The notes beneath the pieces were generated by a model. The model saw nothing but the letters and a program-made list of their open reading frames with translations. It searched no databases and was not told the DNA's origin. The position numbers and the translations under genes are program-made. Shown piece after piece: positions 1-8,609 of a stretch of 64,000 bases of DNA (the first letter of the stretch is position 1; each line of letters starts with the position of its first letter). This DNA comes from Alphaproteobacteria bacterium (GTDB lineage: Bacteria; Pseudomonadota; Alphaproteobacteria; Micropepsales; Micropepsaceae): assembly GCA_016792565.1 (NCBI GenBank), contig JAEUMK010000002.1, forward strand, positions 1 through 64,000, given 5' to 3'.

Positions 1-1
1 C

Positions 2-337
<336 letters not shown>

Positions 338-419
338 GCAGCCGGCGCGAGGCCGCTCCGGCGGCCCTGCGCAGCGCTGCCCCCGCCGAGGCGGGGGTCC
401 AGACCCGACTGAAATCGAT

Positions 420-454
420 GGGGGCTCCGGCGCGATCCGGAGCCCCCTTCTTTT
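420..454 (+). terminator. Rho-independent terminator of groEL
   Basis: An 11-bp perfect stem (GGGGGCTCCGG pairing with CCGGAGCCCCC) with a 6-base loop is followed by TTCTTTT. It lies between groEL and the carbonic anhydrase gene and should end groEL transcription. Confidence 0.93.
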
Positions 455-522
455 GGGATTGAAGTCTGCGCGGGTCTCCGTCAGATGAACGCCGATTGGC
501 CGCATTGCAGCAGGGATCTCCG

Positions 523-1173
523 ATGGACCAACTCATCGCCGGCTACCGGCGCTTCCGGGCCGGCTACTACGAGCAGAACAAGGAGACGCTGGAGCGCCTC
601 GCACTGCGCGGCCAGCGTCCGACCAAGATGATCATCGGCTGCTCGGATGCCCGCGTCGACCCGGCGATTAATTTCGACACCGCGCCCGGCGACGTCTTCA
701 TGGTGCGCAACGTCGCCAACGTCGTGCCGCCCTACGCACCCGACGACGACCACCATGGCACCAGCGCGGCGCTGGAGTTCGCCGTGAAGGGGCTGGAAAT
801 CCCCAACATCATCATTCTCGGCCATGCCAAGTGCGGCGGCATCGGCGCCCTGGTCGACGCCGAGCCGGGCGCCGAACGCAAGACCGACTTCCTCGATCTT
901 TGGATGTCGGTGGCGCGTCCGGCCCGCCGCGCCGCCTTCGCCAAGGCCGAGGCGGTGAACATGGCGCACGACCGCGACCATGTCTGCCGCCTCTGCGAGC
1001 GCGAGAACGTGCGGGTCGGCCTCGCCAATCTGCGCACCTTCCCCTGGATTGCGGAACGCGAGAAGTCCGGCGCGCTGGCCCTGCACGGCTGGTATTTCGA
1101 CATCACCAAGGGCGAGCTGTATCGTCTGAACGCGCTGGACGAATTCGAACTGGTCCCGCCCCGGGGGGAGTGA
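523..1173 (+). CDS. Beta-class carbonic anhydrase
   Basis: Predicted zinc enzyme interconverting CO2 and bicarbonate in the cytoplasm (216 residues). The beta-class signature is clear: Cys40-Ser-Asp42-Ala-Arg44 and His101-x-x-Cys104 in GHAKCGG give the Zn ligands (C, H, C) and the Asp/Arg dyad. I chose ATG 523, preceded by CAGGGAT, over an in-frame TTG at 496 because homologues begin close to this point and the ribosome site fits. The next gene, kynA, starts 6 bases after the stop and its GGGGAG ribosome site overlaps the end of this gene, so the two are probably co-transcribed. The family is certain; the physiological link to tryptophan catabolism is unclear. Confidence 0.95.
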   Translation: MDQLIAGYRRFRAGYYEQNKETLERLALRGQRPTKMIIGCSDARVDPAINFDTAPGDVFMVRNVANVVPPYAPDDDHHGTSAALEFAVKGLEIPNIIILGHAKCGGIGALVDAEPGAERKTDFLDLWMSVARPARRAAFAKAEAVNMAHDRDHVCRLCERENVRVGLANLRTFPWIAEREKSGALALHGWYFDITKGELYRLNALDEFELVPPRGE

Positions 1174-1179
1174 CCGCCC

Positions 1180-2250
1180 ATGGACTATGCGAGCTATCTG
1201 AAGCTCGACACGCTGCTCTCCGCCCAGGCGCCGGAAAGCGCGCGGCGCGGCGCCGAAGCGCATGACGAGATGCTCTTCATCGTCATCCACCAGGCCTACG
1301 AGCTGTGGTTCAAGCAGATCCTGCACGAGCTGGAGCGCGTGGCGCGCATCTTCTCGGGCCGCGTGGTGGACGATTCGGAGCTTGGCGGCGCGGTCCATGC
1401 GGCCGAGCGCGTGGTGCGCATCCTCCAGCTCGTGGTCTCGCAGATCGACGTGCTGGAGACCATGACGCCAATGGACTTCCTGGAGTTCCGCGACCTTCTG
1501 GTCCCGGCCTCCGGCTTCCAGAGCGAGCAGTTCCGCATGATCGAGACGCGGCTCGGCCTTACCCGGGCCGCGCGGCTGCGCTTCGACGGCGCGGACTTCG
1601 ACGCCCGCCTCGACGCCGGCGCCCGGGCGCGGATCGAGGCCGCGGAAGGGCGGCCGAGCCTGCGCGAGGAGGTCGACGAATGGCTCGCCCGCACGCCCTT
1701 CGTCGAGATGGGCGGCTTCGATTTCCGCACCGTCTACGATGCGGCGATCGAGCGCATGCTGAAGGCCGACATCGAGACGATCCGCGCCCATGCGCAACTG
1801 AGCGAGGCGGAAAAGCAGGTCCAGATATCGAGCCTTGAGCGCTCCAGCGCGATGTACGACGCGCTGCTCGACGATTCCCGATACGAAACGCTGCGCGAGA
1901 CCGGAGCGTGGACCATGTCGCGGCGCGCCCTCCAGGCGGCGCTCTTCATCTTCCTCTACCGCGACGAACCGGCGCTGCAATTGCCCTTCCGGATGCTGAG
2001 GGCGCTGATGGACATCGACGAGCAGATGGCGCTGTGGCGGCTGCGCCATGCGCTGATGGTCAGCCGGATGATCGGCCGCAAGGTCGGCACCGGCGGCTCG
2101 TCGGGCTACGACTATCTGCGCGGCAGCGCCGAAAAGCACCGTGTCTTCACCGATCTCTTCGCGATCGCGACTTTCCTCATCCCGCGCTCCGACCTGCCGA
2201 AGCTGCCGGACGCGGTCCGGGTCCAGATGCGCTACCGCTACGAGGGCTGA
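1180..2250 (+). CDS. kynA: Tryptophan 2,3-dioxygenase
   Basis: Haem enzyme that opens the indole ring of L-tryptophan to N-formylkynurenine, the first step of the kynurenine pathway (356 residues). The diagnostic helix with IVIHQAYELWFKQ lies near the N terminus, followed by MTPMDFLEFRDLL and SGFQSEQFR. The likely haem-ligand His290 sits in LRHALMVSRMIG, just before the GTGGSSGYDYL substrate loop. At 356 residues it is longer than typical bacterial forms (about 280-300), with the extra length in the middle. It lies between a carbonic anhydrase gene and a kynureninase-like gene that begins 1 base after its stop, so translation is probably coupled. No kynurenine formamidase (kynB) is visible nearby. 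Confidence 0.96.
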   Translation: MDYASYLKLDTLLSAQAPESARRGAEAHDEMLFIVIHQAYELWFKQILHELERVARIFSGRVVDDSELGGAVHAAERVVRILQLVVSQIDVLETMTPMDFLEFRDLLVPASGFQSEQFRMIETRLGLTRAARLRFDGADFDARLDAGARARIEAAEGRPSLREEVDEWLARTPFVEMGGFDFRTVYDAAIERMLKADIETIRAHAQLSEAEKQVQISSLERSSAMYDALLDDSRYETLRETGAWTMSRRALQAALFIFLYRDEPALQLPFRMLRALMDIDEQMALWRLRHALMVSRMIGRKVGTGGSSGYDYLRGSAEKHRVFTDLFAIATFLIPRSDLPKLPDAVRVQMRYRYEG

Positions 2251-2251
2251 G

Positions 2252-3415
2252 GTGGAGACGCTGAAGGCGCACTTCGCCCGCTCGATCCTGCGCCCGGGGG
2301 CGCCGCTGCACTTCGCCGCGCACAGCCATCATCCCTGGCCGGACGTTACTGAAGCGGCGCAGCGGCAATGCTGGGAGGACGCCGCGACGCTGCTGGACGG
2401 CAAGTGGCAAAAGGTCTTTGGCGAGGTCGTCCCCGCCGCCCAGCGTCACGTCGCGCGCCAACTTGCGCTTCCCGATCCCTCCACCATCGTCTTCGCGCCG
2501 AACACGCATGAATTCGTGAGGCGCCTGCTCTCCTGCCTCGACCCGCGCACGACGCCCCGCATCCTCACCACCGACAGCGAGTTTCACTCCTTCGCCCGCC
2601 AGGTCGCGCGGCTTGAGGAGGACGGCCTCGCCGAAATCGTTCGCGTGCCCGCCGAGCCCCTGGCGACCTTTGCGCGGCGCTTCGTCGCCGAACTGCATGA
2701 AGGCCGCTTCGACCTCGTCTTCCTCAGCCATGTCTTCTTCAATTCCGGCTGGGTGGTTCACGAGATCGCCGACATCGTCGCGGCCGTGCGCCATGACGAC
2801 ACGCTGATCGCCATCGACGGATACCACGCCTTCATGGCGCTGCCCGTGGACCTCGGCGCACTCGCGCATCGCATCTTCTATCTCGCGGGGGGGTACAAAT
2901 ACGCGATGGCCGGCGAAGGCGTCTGCTTCCTGCACTGCCCGCCCGGCTATGGCCTGCGTCCGCGCGACACCGGCTGGTACGCCGAATTCGGAGCCCTCGG
3001 CGCCGCGCGCCCGAACGAGGTCGCCTACGGCGCGGATGCCTCGCGCTTCGCCGGCGCGACCTTCGATCCGTCCGGTCTCTACCGCTTCAACGCGGTGCAG
3101 GACTGGCTCGCCGGCCTCGGCGCGGCGGGACGCGTCGCGGCGCAGCGGGCCTATTGCGCGGCGCTCCAGGCGCTGCTTGTGGACGATCTGGCGGGGACGC
3201 CCTTGCGGCCGGGCCAGCTCGTCGTGGACGACGGCGCGGCGCGCGGGCGCTTCCTCGCTTTCCTGACGGCGGAGGCCGAACGGATCGAGCGGGCGCTGGC
3301 GCAGGCGGGCGTCATCGTCGACCGGCGCGGCGATGTGCTGCGCATCGGCTTCGGCGTCTATCAGGACGCGGCCGACGTCACGCGCCTCGCCGCCGCGCTG
3401 CGCGCCGCCGCCTGA
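2252..3415 (+). CDS. Class V aminotransferase-fold PLP enzyme, kynureninase-like
   Basis: A 387-residue fold-type I PLP enzyme. GTG 2252 is chosen because it follows the kynA stop by one base with GAGGG just upstream; a longer in-frame opening inside kynA is unlikely to be used. Visible features are an N-terminal HSHHPWPDVT segment, TDSEFHSF, FLSHVFFNSGW, the PLP-binding IDGYHAF (Asp and His positions) and the Schiff-base lysine Lys216 in AGGYKYAMAGEG. Position directly after kynA suggests it cleaves kynurenine or hydroxykynurenine. However, its lysine region differs from the usual kynureninase form (S/HKYLNGGPG), so it may be a distinct class V enzyme. Family confidence is high; exact substrate is inferred from context. 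Confidence 0.85.
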   Translation: METLKAHFARSILRPGAPLHFAAHSHHPWPDVTEAAQRQCWEDAATLLDGKWQKVFGEVVPAAQRHVARQLALPDPSTIVFAPNTHEFVRRLLSCLDPRTTPRILTTDSEFHSFARQVARLEEDGLAEIVRVPAEPLATFARRFVAELHEGRFDLVFLSHVFFNSGWVVHEIADIVAAVRHDDTLIAIDGYHAFMALPVDLGALAHRIFYLAGGYKYAMAGEGVCFLHCPPGYGLRPRDTGWYAEFGALGAARPNEVAYGADASRFAGATFDPSGLYRFNAVQDWLAGLGAAGRVAAQRAYCAALQALLVDDLAGTPLRPGQLVVDDGAARGRFLAFLTAEAERIERALAQAGVIVDRRGDVLRIGFGVYQDAADVTRLAAALRAAA

Positions 3416-3448
3416 AACGAAACGGCGGAGGGGCTGCCCCCTCCGCCG
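3415..3448 (-). terminator. Hairpin terminator between convergent genes
   Basis: An 11-bp perfect stem (CGGCGGAGGGG pairing with CCCCTCCGCCG) with a 4-base loop lies between the convergent kynureninase-like and PQQ dehydrogenase genes. On the minus strand it is followed by TTTCGTTTC, which suits termination of the dehydrogenase; it may act in both directions. Confidence 0.8.
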
Positions 3449-3484
3449 GTCGTCGCGGGCGCCTGCCCGAGAGGCGGGTGCGCG

Positions 3485-5839
3485 CTAAGGCGTGCCGGGC
3501 GCCGGGGGCGCGGCGGGATTGGCCGCGGCCCAGGCGGCGTTCGCCTCGCTGAGGACATATTGGCGGATCGCCTCGACATCCGCCTCGTTCAGATTGTCGG
3601 CGAACGAGGCCATGCCGTTGGCGGCGAGCGCGCCTTCCAGCACGATCTCCTTGTACTGCGCGAAGACATCGTTGCTGCTCATGCGCAGGTCCGGCAGGAC
3701 GCCCGTGCTCTCCGCAAAGAAGCCGTGGCAGACCGTGCAGGTCTGGTGGAACAGCGTGAAGCCCTTGTCGAGCGTCGCCGCGTCGGCGGTGGCGACGGGG
3801 GGCTTCTCCGGCGGCGCCTTGGTCGAGGCGAGCGCCGCGACGCTCTGGCGGCCGCCCAGCTTGAAGACGAAGAGGCGGCCCTGGTTGGTGCCGGTCCTCA
3901 CCGCCGCGCTGGTCGGGTCCTTCAGATTGGCGAGGCCCCAGGCGCCGCCCCAGCCGGCCAGCAGGGCGACATACTGCTCGCCGTCCACCGTGTAGGTGAC
4001 GGGCGGGGCGAGGATGCCGGTCTGCAGGTCGATCTTCCACACCTGCTCGCCGGTCTCGGCGTCGTAGGCGGCGAAGATGCCGTCGGCGCCGCCGCCGAAG
4101 ACCAGGCCGCCGGCGGTGGTCAGCAGGCCGCCGTTCCAGGCGCCGGCCATCGGCACCGACCAGCGCTCGGACTGGGTCACCGGATCCCAGGCGCGGATGA
4201 AGCCCTTGGCGGGCGGCGGCGGGCTGCCGGACTCGATCGCCGCGATGATCGCCTTGGTGACGCCCGCGAAGTCGGTGCCGGTGTTCCACTTGCCCGGGAT
4301 GTAGGCATAGGGCTGCTGGTTGACGAACAGCGCCGAGGCGTCGATCGCCGGGATGTAGACGAGGCCGGTCTGCGGGTTGAAGGCCATCGGCTGCCAGTTA
4401 TGGCCGCCGACCTGGGCCGGGTACACGAGCTTGGGCTCCTTGGTGTAGTCGACGTCCGGATTGGGAATCGGCTTGTGGGTGACCGGGTCGATGCCCTTGG
4501 TCCAGTTCACCGCGACATAGGCCTCGGCCGAGATGAATTCGCCGGTCGCGGCGTCGAGCACGTAGAAGAAGCCGTTCTTGGGCGCCTGCATCACGACGCG
4601 GCGCGGCACGCCGCCGATCTCCAGATCGGCCAGCATGATGTGCTGGGTCGCGGTGAAGTCCCAGGAATCGCCGGGCGTGCCCTGGTAATGCCAGACATAT
4701 TCGCCCGTATCGGCGTTCACCGCGACGATGGACGAGACGTAGAGATTGTCGCCGCCGCCGGGCGAGCGCATGTCGTGGTTCCACGGCGAGCCGTTGCCGA
4801 CGCCCAGATAGACGAGGTTCAATTCGGGATCGAAGACGATCGAATCCCACACCGTGCCGCCGCCGCCGACTTCCATCCAGGCCGCCTTGGGGTCCTTGCT
4901 CCAGGTCGGCAGGGCACGCTCCAGCGCGGCGCTCTCCTGCGGCTTCGAGGGATGGCCGGGTACCGTGAAGAAGCGCCATTTCTGCGCCCCGGTAACGGCG
5001 TCGTAGGCGGTGACGTAGCCGCGCACGCCCAGCTCGGCGCCGCCATTGCCGATGATCACCAGGCCCTTGGCGATGCGGGGCGCGCCGGTGATGACATAGG
5101 GCCGGGTGCGATCGATCAGCGTGTTGACCACCCAGTCGGGCTTGCCGGTCCGGGCGTCGAGGGCGATCAGGCGGCCGTCGAGCGAGCCGACATAGACGCG
5201 GCCCTGATAGACCGCGACGCCGCGATTGACGATGTCGCAGCAGGCGTTGCGCGCCCATTCGCCGGGCACTTCGGGATCATAGGACCACAGCTCGCGCCCG
5301 GTGCGGGCATCGACCGCCTTCACGGCGCCCCAATTGAGCGAGAAGAACATCGTGCCGTCGACGACGATGGGCGAGGCCTCCAGGCCGCGCACCGTGCCGG
5401 TCTCCATCTCCCACGCGACGCCCAGCGCCGCGACGGTGTCGCGATTGATCTGGTCGAGCGGCGAGAAGCGCTGTTCGTCGGTGGTGCGGCCATGGGCCAG
5501 CCAGTTGCCGGGCTCGGCGTCGGCGGCGGCGATGCGCGCCTCGGTGATCGCGGCCGCCTTGGCGAGCTGCTCGGCGTCGGCCGGCGTGGGCGTGCCGGTG
5601 GTGAAGCCGCGCCGGGTGGCGCTCTCGGCGCCGGCGGCGGCCGGCGTGCCGGCAGGATAGGCGGGCGCGGCCGGCGCGGCCGCGGTCGCCGACGGGGCCG
5701 GGGTCGCGGCGGCGGTCGCCGCCGGGGCGGCGCCGTGCGGCGCGAAGATCCAGGAGGTCGGGGCAAAGTAGTAGAAGCCGGCCGCCGCGATCAGCACAGC
5801 CGATCCGACGCCGACGAATGGTCCGCCCAGTCCGCGCAT
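3485..5839 (-). CDS. PQQ-dependent alcohol-type dehydrogenase with C-terminal cytochrome c domain
   Basis: Quinohaemoprotein dehydrogenase of 784 residues that would oxidise alcohols or similar substrates in the periplasm and pass electrons to its own haem. Start ATG 5839 has AGGGAGAG upstream. The N terminus is a single membrane segment (AVLIAAAGFYYF) followed by an Ala/Pro-rich linker (about residues 35-70), so it looks anchored. The beta-propeller follows, with the vicinal Cys pair (NACCDIVNRG, near residue 200), GDSWDFTATQ near residue 392 and APKNGFFYVLD. The position two residues after the catalytic Asp is Thr, not the Asp typical of lanthanide-dependent forms, so a calcium enzyme is expected. 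The C-terminal domain has a CTVCH haem motif (near residue 700) and GMASF as probable axial Met. The type resembles quinohaemoprotein ethanol dehydrogenase; the substrate is not known. Confidence 0.92.
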   Translation of the reverse strand: MRGLGGPFVGVGSAVLIAAAGFYYFAPTSWIFAPHGAAPAATAAATPAPSATAAAPAAPAYPAGTPAAAGAESATRRGFTTGTPTPADAEQLAKAAAITEARIAAADAEPGNWLAHGRTTDEQRFSPLDQINRDTVAALGVAWEMETGTVRGLEASPIVVDGTMFFSLNWGAVKAVDARTGRELWSYDPEVPGEWARNACCDIVNRGVAVYQGRVYVGSLDGRLIALDARTGKPDWVVNTLIDRTRPYVITGAPRIAKGLVIIGNGGAELGVRGYVTAYDAVTGAQKWRFFTVPGHPSKPQESAALERALPTWSKDPKAAWMEVGGGGTVWDSIVFDPELNLVYLGVGNGSPWNHDMRSPGGGDNLYVSSIVAVNADTGEYVWHYQGTPGDSWDFTATQHIMLADLEIGGVPRRVVMQAPKNGFFYVLDAATGEFISAEAYVAVNWTKGIDPVTHKPIPNPDVDYTKEPKLVYPAQVGGHNWQPMAFNPQTGLVYIPAIDASALFVNQQPYAYIPGKWNTGTDFAGVTKAIIAAIESGSPPPPAKGFIRAWDPVTQSERWSVPMAGAWNGGLLTTAGGLVFGGGADGIFAAYDAETGEQVWKIDLQTGILAPPVTYTVDGEQYVALLAGWGGAWGLANLKDPTSAAVRTGTNQGRLFVFKLGGRQSVAALASTKAPPEKPPVATADAATLDKGFTLFHQTCTVCHGFFAESTGVLPDLRMSSNDVFAQYKEIVLEGALAANGMASFADNLNEADVEAIRQYVLSEANAAWAAANPAAPPAPGTP

Positions 5840-5933
5840 GAAGTCTCTCCCTGAGGCCCTGTTTTGTGATTGGCGGAACAAGACCGCTTTCGCGCCGCCC
5901 GCGCAAGACCTCCCTTTACGTCAGCCGGCGGCC

Positions 5934-6563
5934 TCAGACCCAGTCCTTGGTATAGACGAAGCGCGGCATTCCCCAGGAAAAGCGCACCGCGAGCAGCCGC
6001 AGCGCGAGGCCGGCCGCCGCTGCGGCGATCGCCATGACGCCCGCATCGAAGCCGAGCTCCAGGCCGCCGACATAGAGGATGCCGGTGACGATCGAGACGC
6101 TGGCGTAGAGTTCGGAGCTGAACAGCAGCGGGATCTGGTTGCACAGGATGTCGCGCACCACGCCGCCGGCGCAGCCGGTGATCATGCCAGCCAGGACGGC
6201 GATCGCCATCGGATGGCCCAGCTGGCGCGCCACGTCGCAGCCGACGATGGTCACGACGACGAGGCCGACCGCGTCGAGCAGGATGAAGGTGTTCTTCAGC
6301 CGGTGGATGAAGCGGGCGAAGGCGATGGCGGCCAGCGCCGCAGCGGTCGTCAGCCCCAGGAGCCAGGGCCGCTCCACCCAGTAGAGCGGATAGTGGTCGA
6401 GAAAGACGTCGCGCATCGTGCCGCCGCCGAGCGCCGTGACGGCGGCGAGGATGAAGACCCCCACCCAGTCCATCGAGCGGCGGCCGGCGGCGAGCGCCCC
6501 GGTCATCGCCCAGGCGACGATGGCGACGAACGAGAAGACCTCGATCAGCATCGTGGTGTGCAT
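5934..6563 (-). CDS. TRIC-type cation channel family protein (YicG/UPF0126-like)
   Basis: Integral membrane protein of 209 residues with about seven hydrophobic segments. It has the two-fold repeat characteristic of bacterial TRIC channels: ALGGGTMRDVFLD in the first half and GCAGGVVRDILCN in the second, each with the conserved Gly-Gly-x-x-R-D. Known homologues form trimeric monovalent-cation channels. ATG 6563 is preferred over GTG 6575 because GAGGACGG lies just upstream. It begins 8 bases after the stop of the hydroxylase gene, so the two probably share a transcript. Confidence 0.9.
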   Translation of the reverse strand: MHTTMLIEVFSFVAIVAWAMTGALAAGRRSMDWVGVFILAAVTALGGGTMRDVFLDHYPLYWVERPWLLGLTTAAALAAIAFARFIHRLKNTFILLDAVGLVVVTIVGCDVARQLGHPMAIAVLAGMITGCAGGVVRDILCNQIPLLFSSELYASVSIVTGILYVGGLELGFDAGVMAIAAAAAGLALRLLAVRFSWGMPRFVYTKDWV

Positions 6564-6571
6564 GTCCGTCC

Positions 6572-7228
6572 TCACTCGCCCCAGCGGCGCAGCAGATTGG
6601 CGGTCGCTTTCGAAACCAGGTCGAACTCCGCCGTCTTGCCGTGGTTCTGGAACATGGCGCGGCGGGCGCGTTCCAGGTCGAACAGGATTTCCCGGGCGCC
6701 CGGGTCGCGCACCCGGCTCTCCACCCAGCCGGCGCAGGCGTATCTGACGCCGCGCGTCACCGGCTCCACCCGGTGCAGCGTCGTCGCCGGATAGACGATT
6801 GCCGCTCCGGCGGGCAGCTTGACGCTTTGCTCGCCGGCGGGCGTCTCGATGATCAGTTCGCCGCCGTCATAGTCGGCAGGGTCTGAGAGGAAGACGGTCA
6901 GCGACACGTCGGTGCGGCGGCCGTTCATGAAGGCGTCGTCGACATGGCGGCCGTAGGACTGGCCCACGCCGTAGCGGTTGACGAGAAGCTGGATCAGCCG
7001 CGGCTGCACGGCGGCGGCGAAGATCGCGTTGCGCCGCAACGCCGCATCGATCTCGGCGCGGATCGCCTCAGCGGCAGGATCGTCCCGTCCGAGCTGCTCG
7101 TTCTCCTTGACGAGCCTCGCGTGCCAGCCCGCGGTCGCCTTGCCGTCCTGAAACGCGCCCGCCGCCAGCCGCGCCCGAATGGCGCCGAGCTCGTCTCCAG
7201 TCAGGATGCCGTCCAGCCCCAGGATCAT
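6572..7228 (-). CDS. Fe(II)/2-oxoglutarate-dependent PKHD-type hydroxylase, PiuC/YbiX-like
   Basis: A 218-residue dioxygenase of the PiuC family, members of which are linked to TonB-dependent iron uptake. The iron-binding HxD...H facial triad is visible as GRHVDDAF near residue 95 and LHRVEPVTRG near residue 152, with the following Arg as probable 2-oxoglutarate ligand. DGGELIIETPAGEQSVKLPAG and the C-terminal FDLERARRAMF segment match the family. Start ATG 7228 (MILGLDGIL) is the natural N terminus; a very long open frame upstream runs through the divergent imelysin gene and is a shadow. The gene diverges from the imelysin gene with a Fur/Irr-like box between, so iron control of both is likely. 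Confidence 0.93.
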   Translation of the reverse strand: MILGLDGILTGDELGAIRARLAAGAFQDGKATAGWHARLVKENEQLGRDDPAAEAIRAEIDAALRRNAIFAAAVQPRLIQLLVNRYGVGQSYGRHVDDAFMNGRRTDVSLTVFLSDPADYDGGELIIETPAGEQSVKLPAGAAIVYPATTLHRVEPVTRGVRYACAGWVESRVRDPGAREILFDLERARRAMFQNHGKTAEFDLVSKATANLLRRWGE

Positions 7229-7269
7229 CTGCGCCTCCGCCTCGCCCGGCTTGCGTCTCGGTCCGATTC

Positions 7270-7286
7270 TTGCGAATGATTTGCAA
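7270..7286. promoter_or_regulatory. Fur/Irr-like iron-regulatory box
   Basis: The imperfect palindrome TTGCGAA-TGA-TTTGCAA (one mismatch between arms) lies 36 bases before the imelysin start and 42 bases before the divergent PiuC-like start. It shares GAATGAYTTGCA with a second site at 10087-10098. Iron-regulator binding is inferred from form and context. Confidence 0.6.
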
Positions 7287-7321
7287 TCCGCTACACCGCC
7301 AGACCACGTCTCAGGTAACCC

Positions 7322-8605
7322 ATGCCAGACCTCAAGACCAATCTGCTGCTCGGCGCGGGCGCCATCGCCCTGACCCAGACCCTGACGCTGTGGAGCGGCG
7401 CCCTGGTCCCGGCCGCCGCGGCGGCAGAGGCTCCGCTGTCCGCCGCGGCAAGCGAGGAAGGCGGCGAAGGCGGCGAAGGCGGCGGCGAGAGCGGCGGCGT
7501 TCCGGCCTCCTATGCCCTCGCCTCGACCGACCCTGCGCAATGGTCCTATGACGCCAGCGCGGTGATCGATGGCTACGTCGCCGGCGCCCGCGGGCAGTAT
7601 CTGGCCGCCGCGGCAGCGGCGCGCACCCTTCAGGCGGAAGTCGATGCCTTCCTCGAAGCGCCCGCGCAGGAGACGCTGGACGCCGCCCGCGCCGCCTGGG
7701 TCGCCGCCCGGCCGGCCTATCTGCGCACCGAGGTCTATCGCTACTACGACGGCCCGATCGAGACGGTCGAAGGCGGCCTCAACGCCTGGCCGATGAACGA
7801 GGCCTTCATCGACTATACGAAGGACGCGCCGCAAGGCGGGCTCATCAACGATCCCGCCTTCGAGGTGTCGGAAGCGGCGATCATGGCGCGCAACCAGGCG
7901 ACAGACGAGGCCGACGTGACGAGCGGCTGGCACGCCGCCGAGTTTCTGCTCTGGGGCCAGGATCTCAGCGCCGAGGGACCGGGAGATCGTCCGTTTACGG
8001 ACTATGAACCCGGCACGCCGGCCGCCGACAAGCGCCGCGCCTATCTGAAGGCGACGGTCGGCCGGATCGTCGCCGACCTCGACGGCCTCGCCGCCGCCTG
8101 GGACGCGAACGCGCCCGGCAGCTACGCCACGACTTTCAAGGCCCTGCCGCCGCGCGAGGCGATCGGCCGGATCGTCAATGGCATGGCGGTGATGACGGGG
8201 CACGAAATGCGCGTCGAGCGCATGGCCGTGGCGCTCGACAGCGGCGACCAGGAGGATGAGCAGTCTTGCTTCTCCGACACCACCAAAATGGACTTCGTGT
8301 ACGATCTGGAGGGCGTCGCGGCGGTCTATTACGGCCGCACCGCAGGACAGCAGGCCCCCGGTGTCGATACGCTGATGAAGACCCTCAACCCCGAACGGGC
8401 GGCGCGGATCGACGCCCTCTTCGGAGAAGCGATGACCCGGATCAATGCGCTGGGCGATCCCTGGGACAGGGTGCTGGCGAGCGCGCCGGACAGTCCCGAG
8501 CGGGCGGCGGCCGAGGCGGCAGTGACGACGCTCGGCGAACTCGCCGGCGAGATGAAGGCTTCGGGAACCGATCTCGGCGTGCTGGTGCAGGTGCCGGGGT
8601 TGTAG
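7322..8605 (+). CDS. Imelysin-family (peptidase M75-like) iron-regulated periplasmic protein
   Basis: Exported protein of 427 residues. A signal segment (LLLGAGAIALTQTLTLWSG) is followed by a Gly/Glu-rich stretch (EEGGEGGEGGGESGG, about residues 45-59) and then the alpha-helical imelysin domain. The family GxHxxE motif is present as GWHAAEFLLWG, with a second-repeat motif in TGHEMRVERM. Family members (IrpA, EfeO relatives) sit at the cell surface or in the periplasm and are tied to iron acquisition. The di-haem gene starts 4 bases after its stop, an arrangement common in iron-regulated loci. The upstream iron-box-like palindrome supports repression by iron. The domain call is firm; the exact transport role is unknown. 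Confidence 0.92.
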   Translation: MPDLKTNLLLGAGAIALTQTLTLWSGALVPAAAAAEAPLSAAASEEGGEGGEGGGESGGVPASYALASTDPAQWSYDASAVIDGYVAGARGQYLAAAAAARTLQAEVDAFLEAPAQETLDAARAAWVAARPAYLRTEVYRYYDGPIETVEGGLNAWPMNEAFIDYTKDAPQGGLINDPAFEVSEAAIMARNQATDEADVTSGWHAAEFLLWGQDLSAEGPGDRPFTDYEPGTPAADKRRAYLKATVGRIVADLDGLAAAWDANAPGSYATTFKALPPREAIGRIVNGMAVMTGHEMRVERMAVALDSGDQEDEQSCFSDTTKMDFVYDLEGVAAVYYGRTAGQQAPGVDTLMKTLNPERAARIDALFGEAMTRINALGDPWDRVLASAPDSPERAAAEAAVTTLGELAGEMKASGTDLGVLVQVPGL

Positions 8606-8609
8606 GGAC

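Noticed and set aside
481-2139. A 552-codon minus-strand frame opposite the carbonic anhydrase and kynA genes
   Set aside because: It is a shadow frame; both plus-strand genes have complete catalytic motifs.
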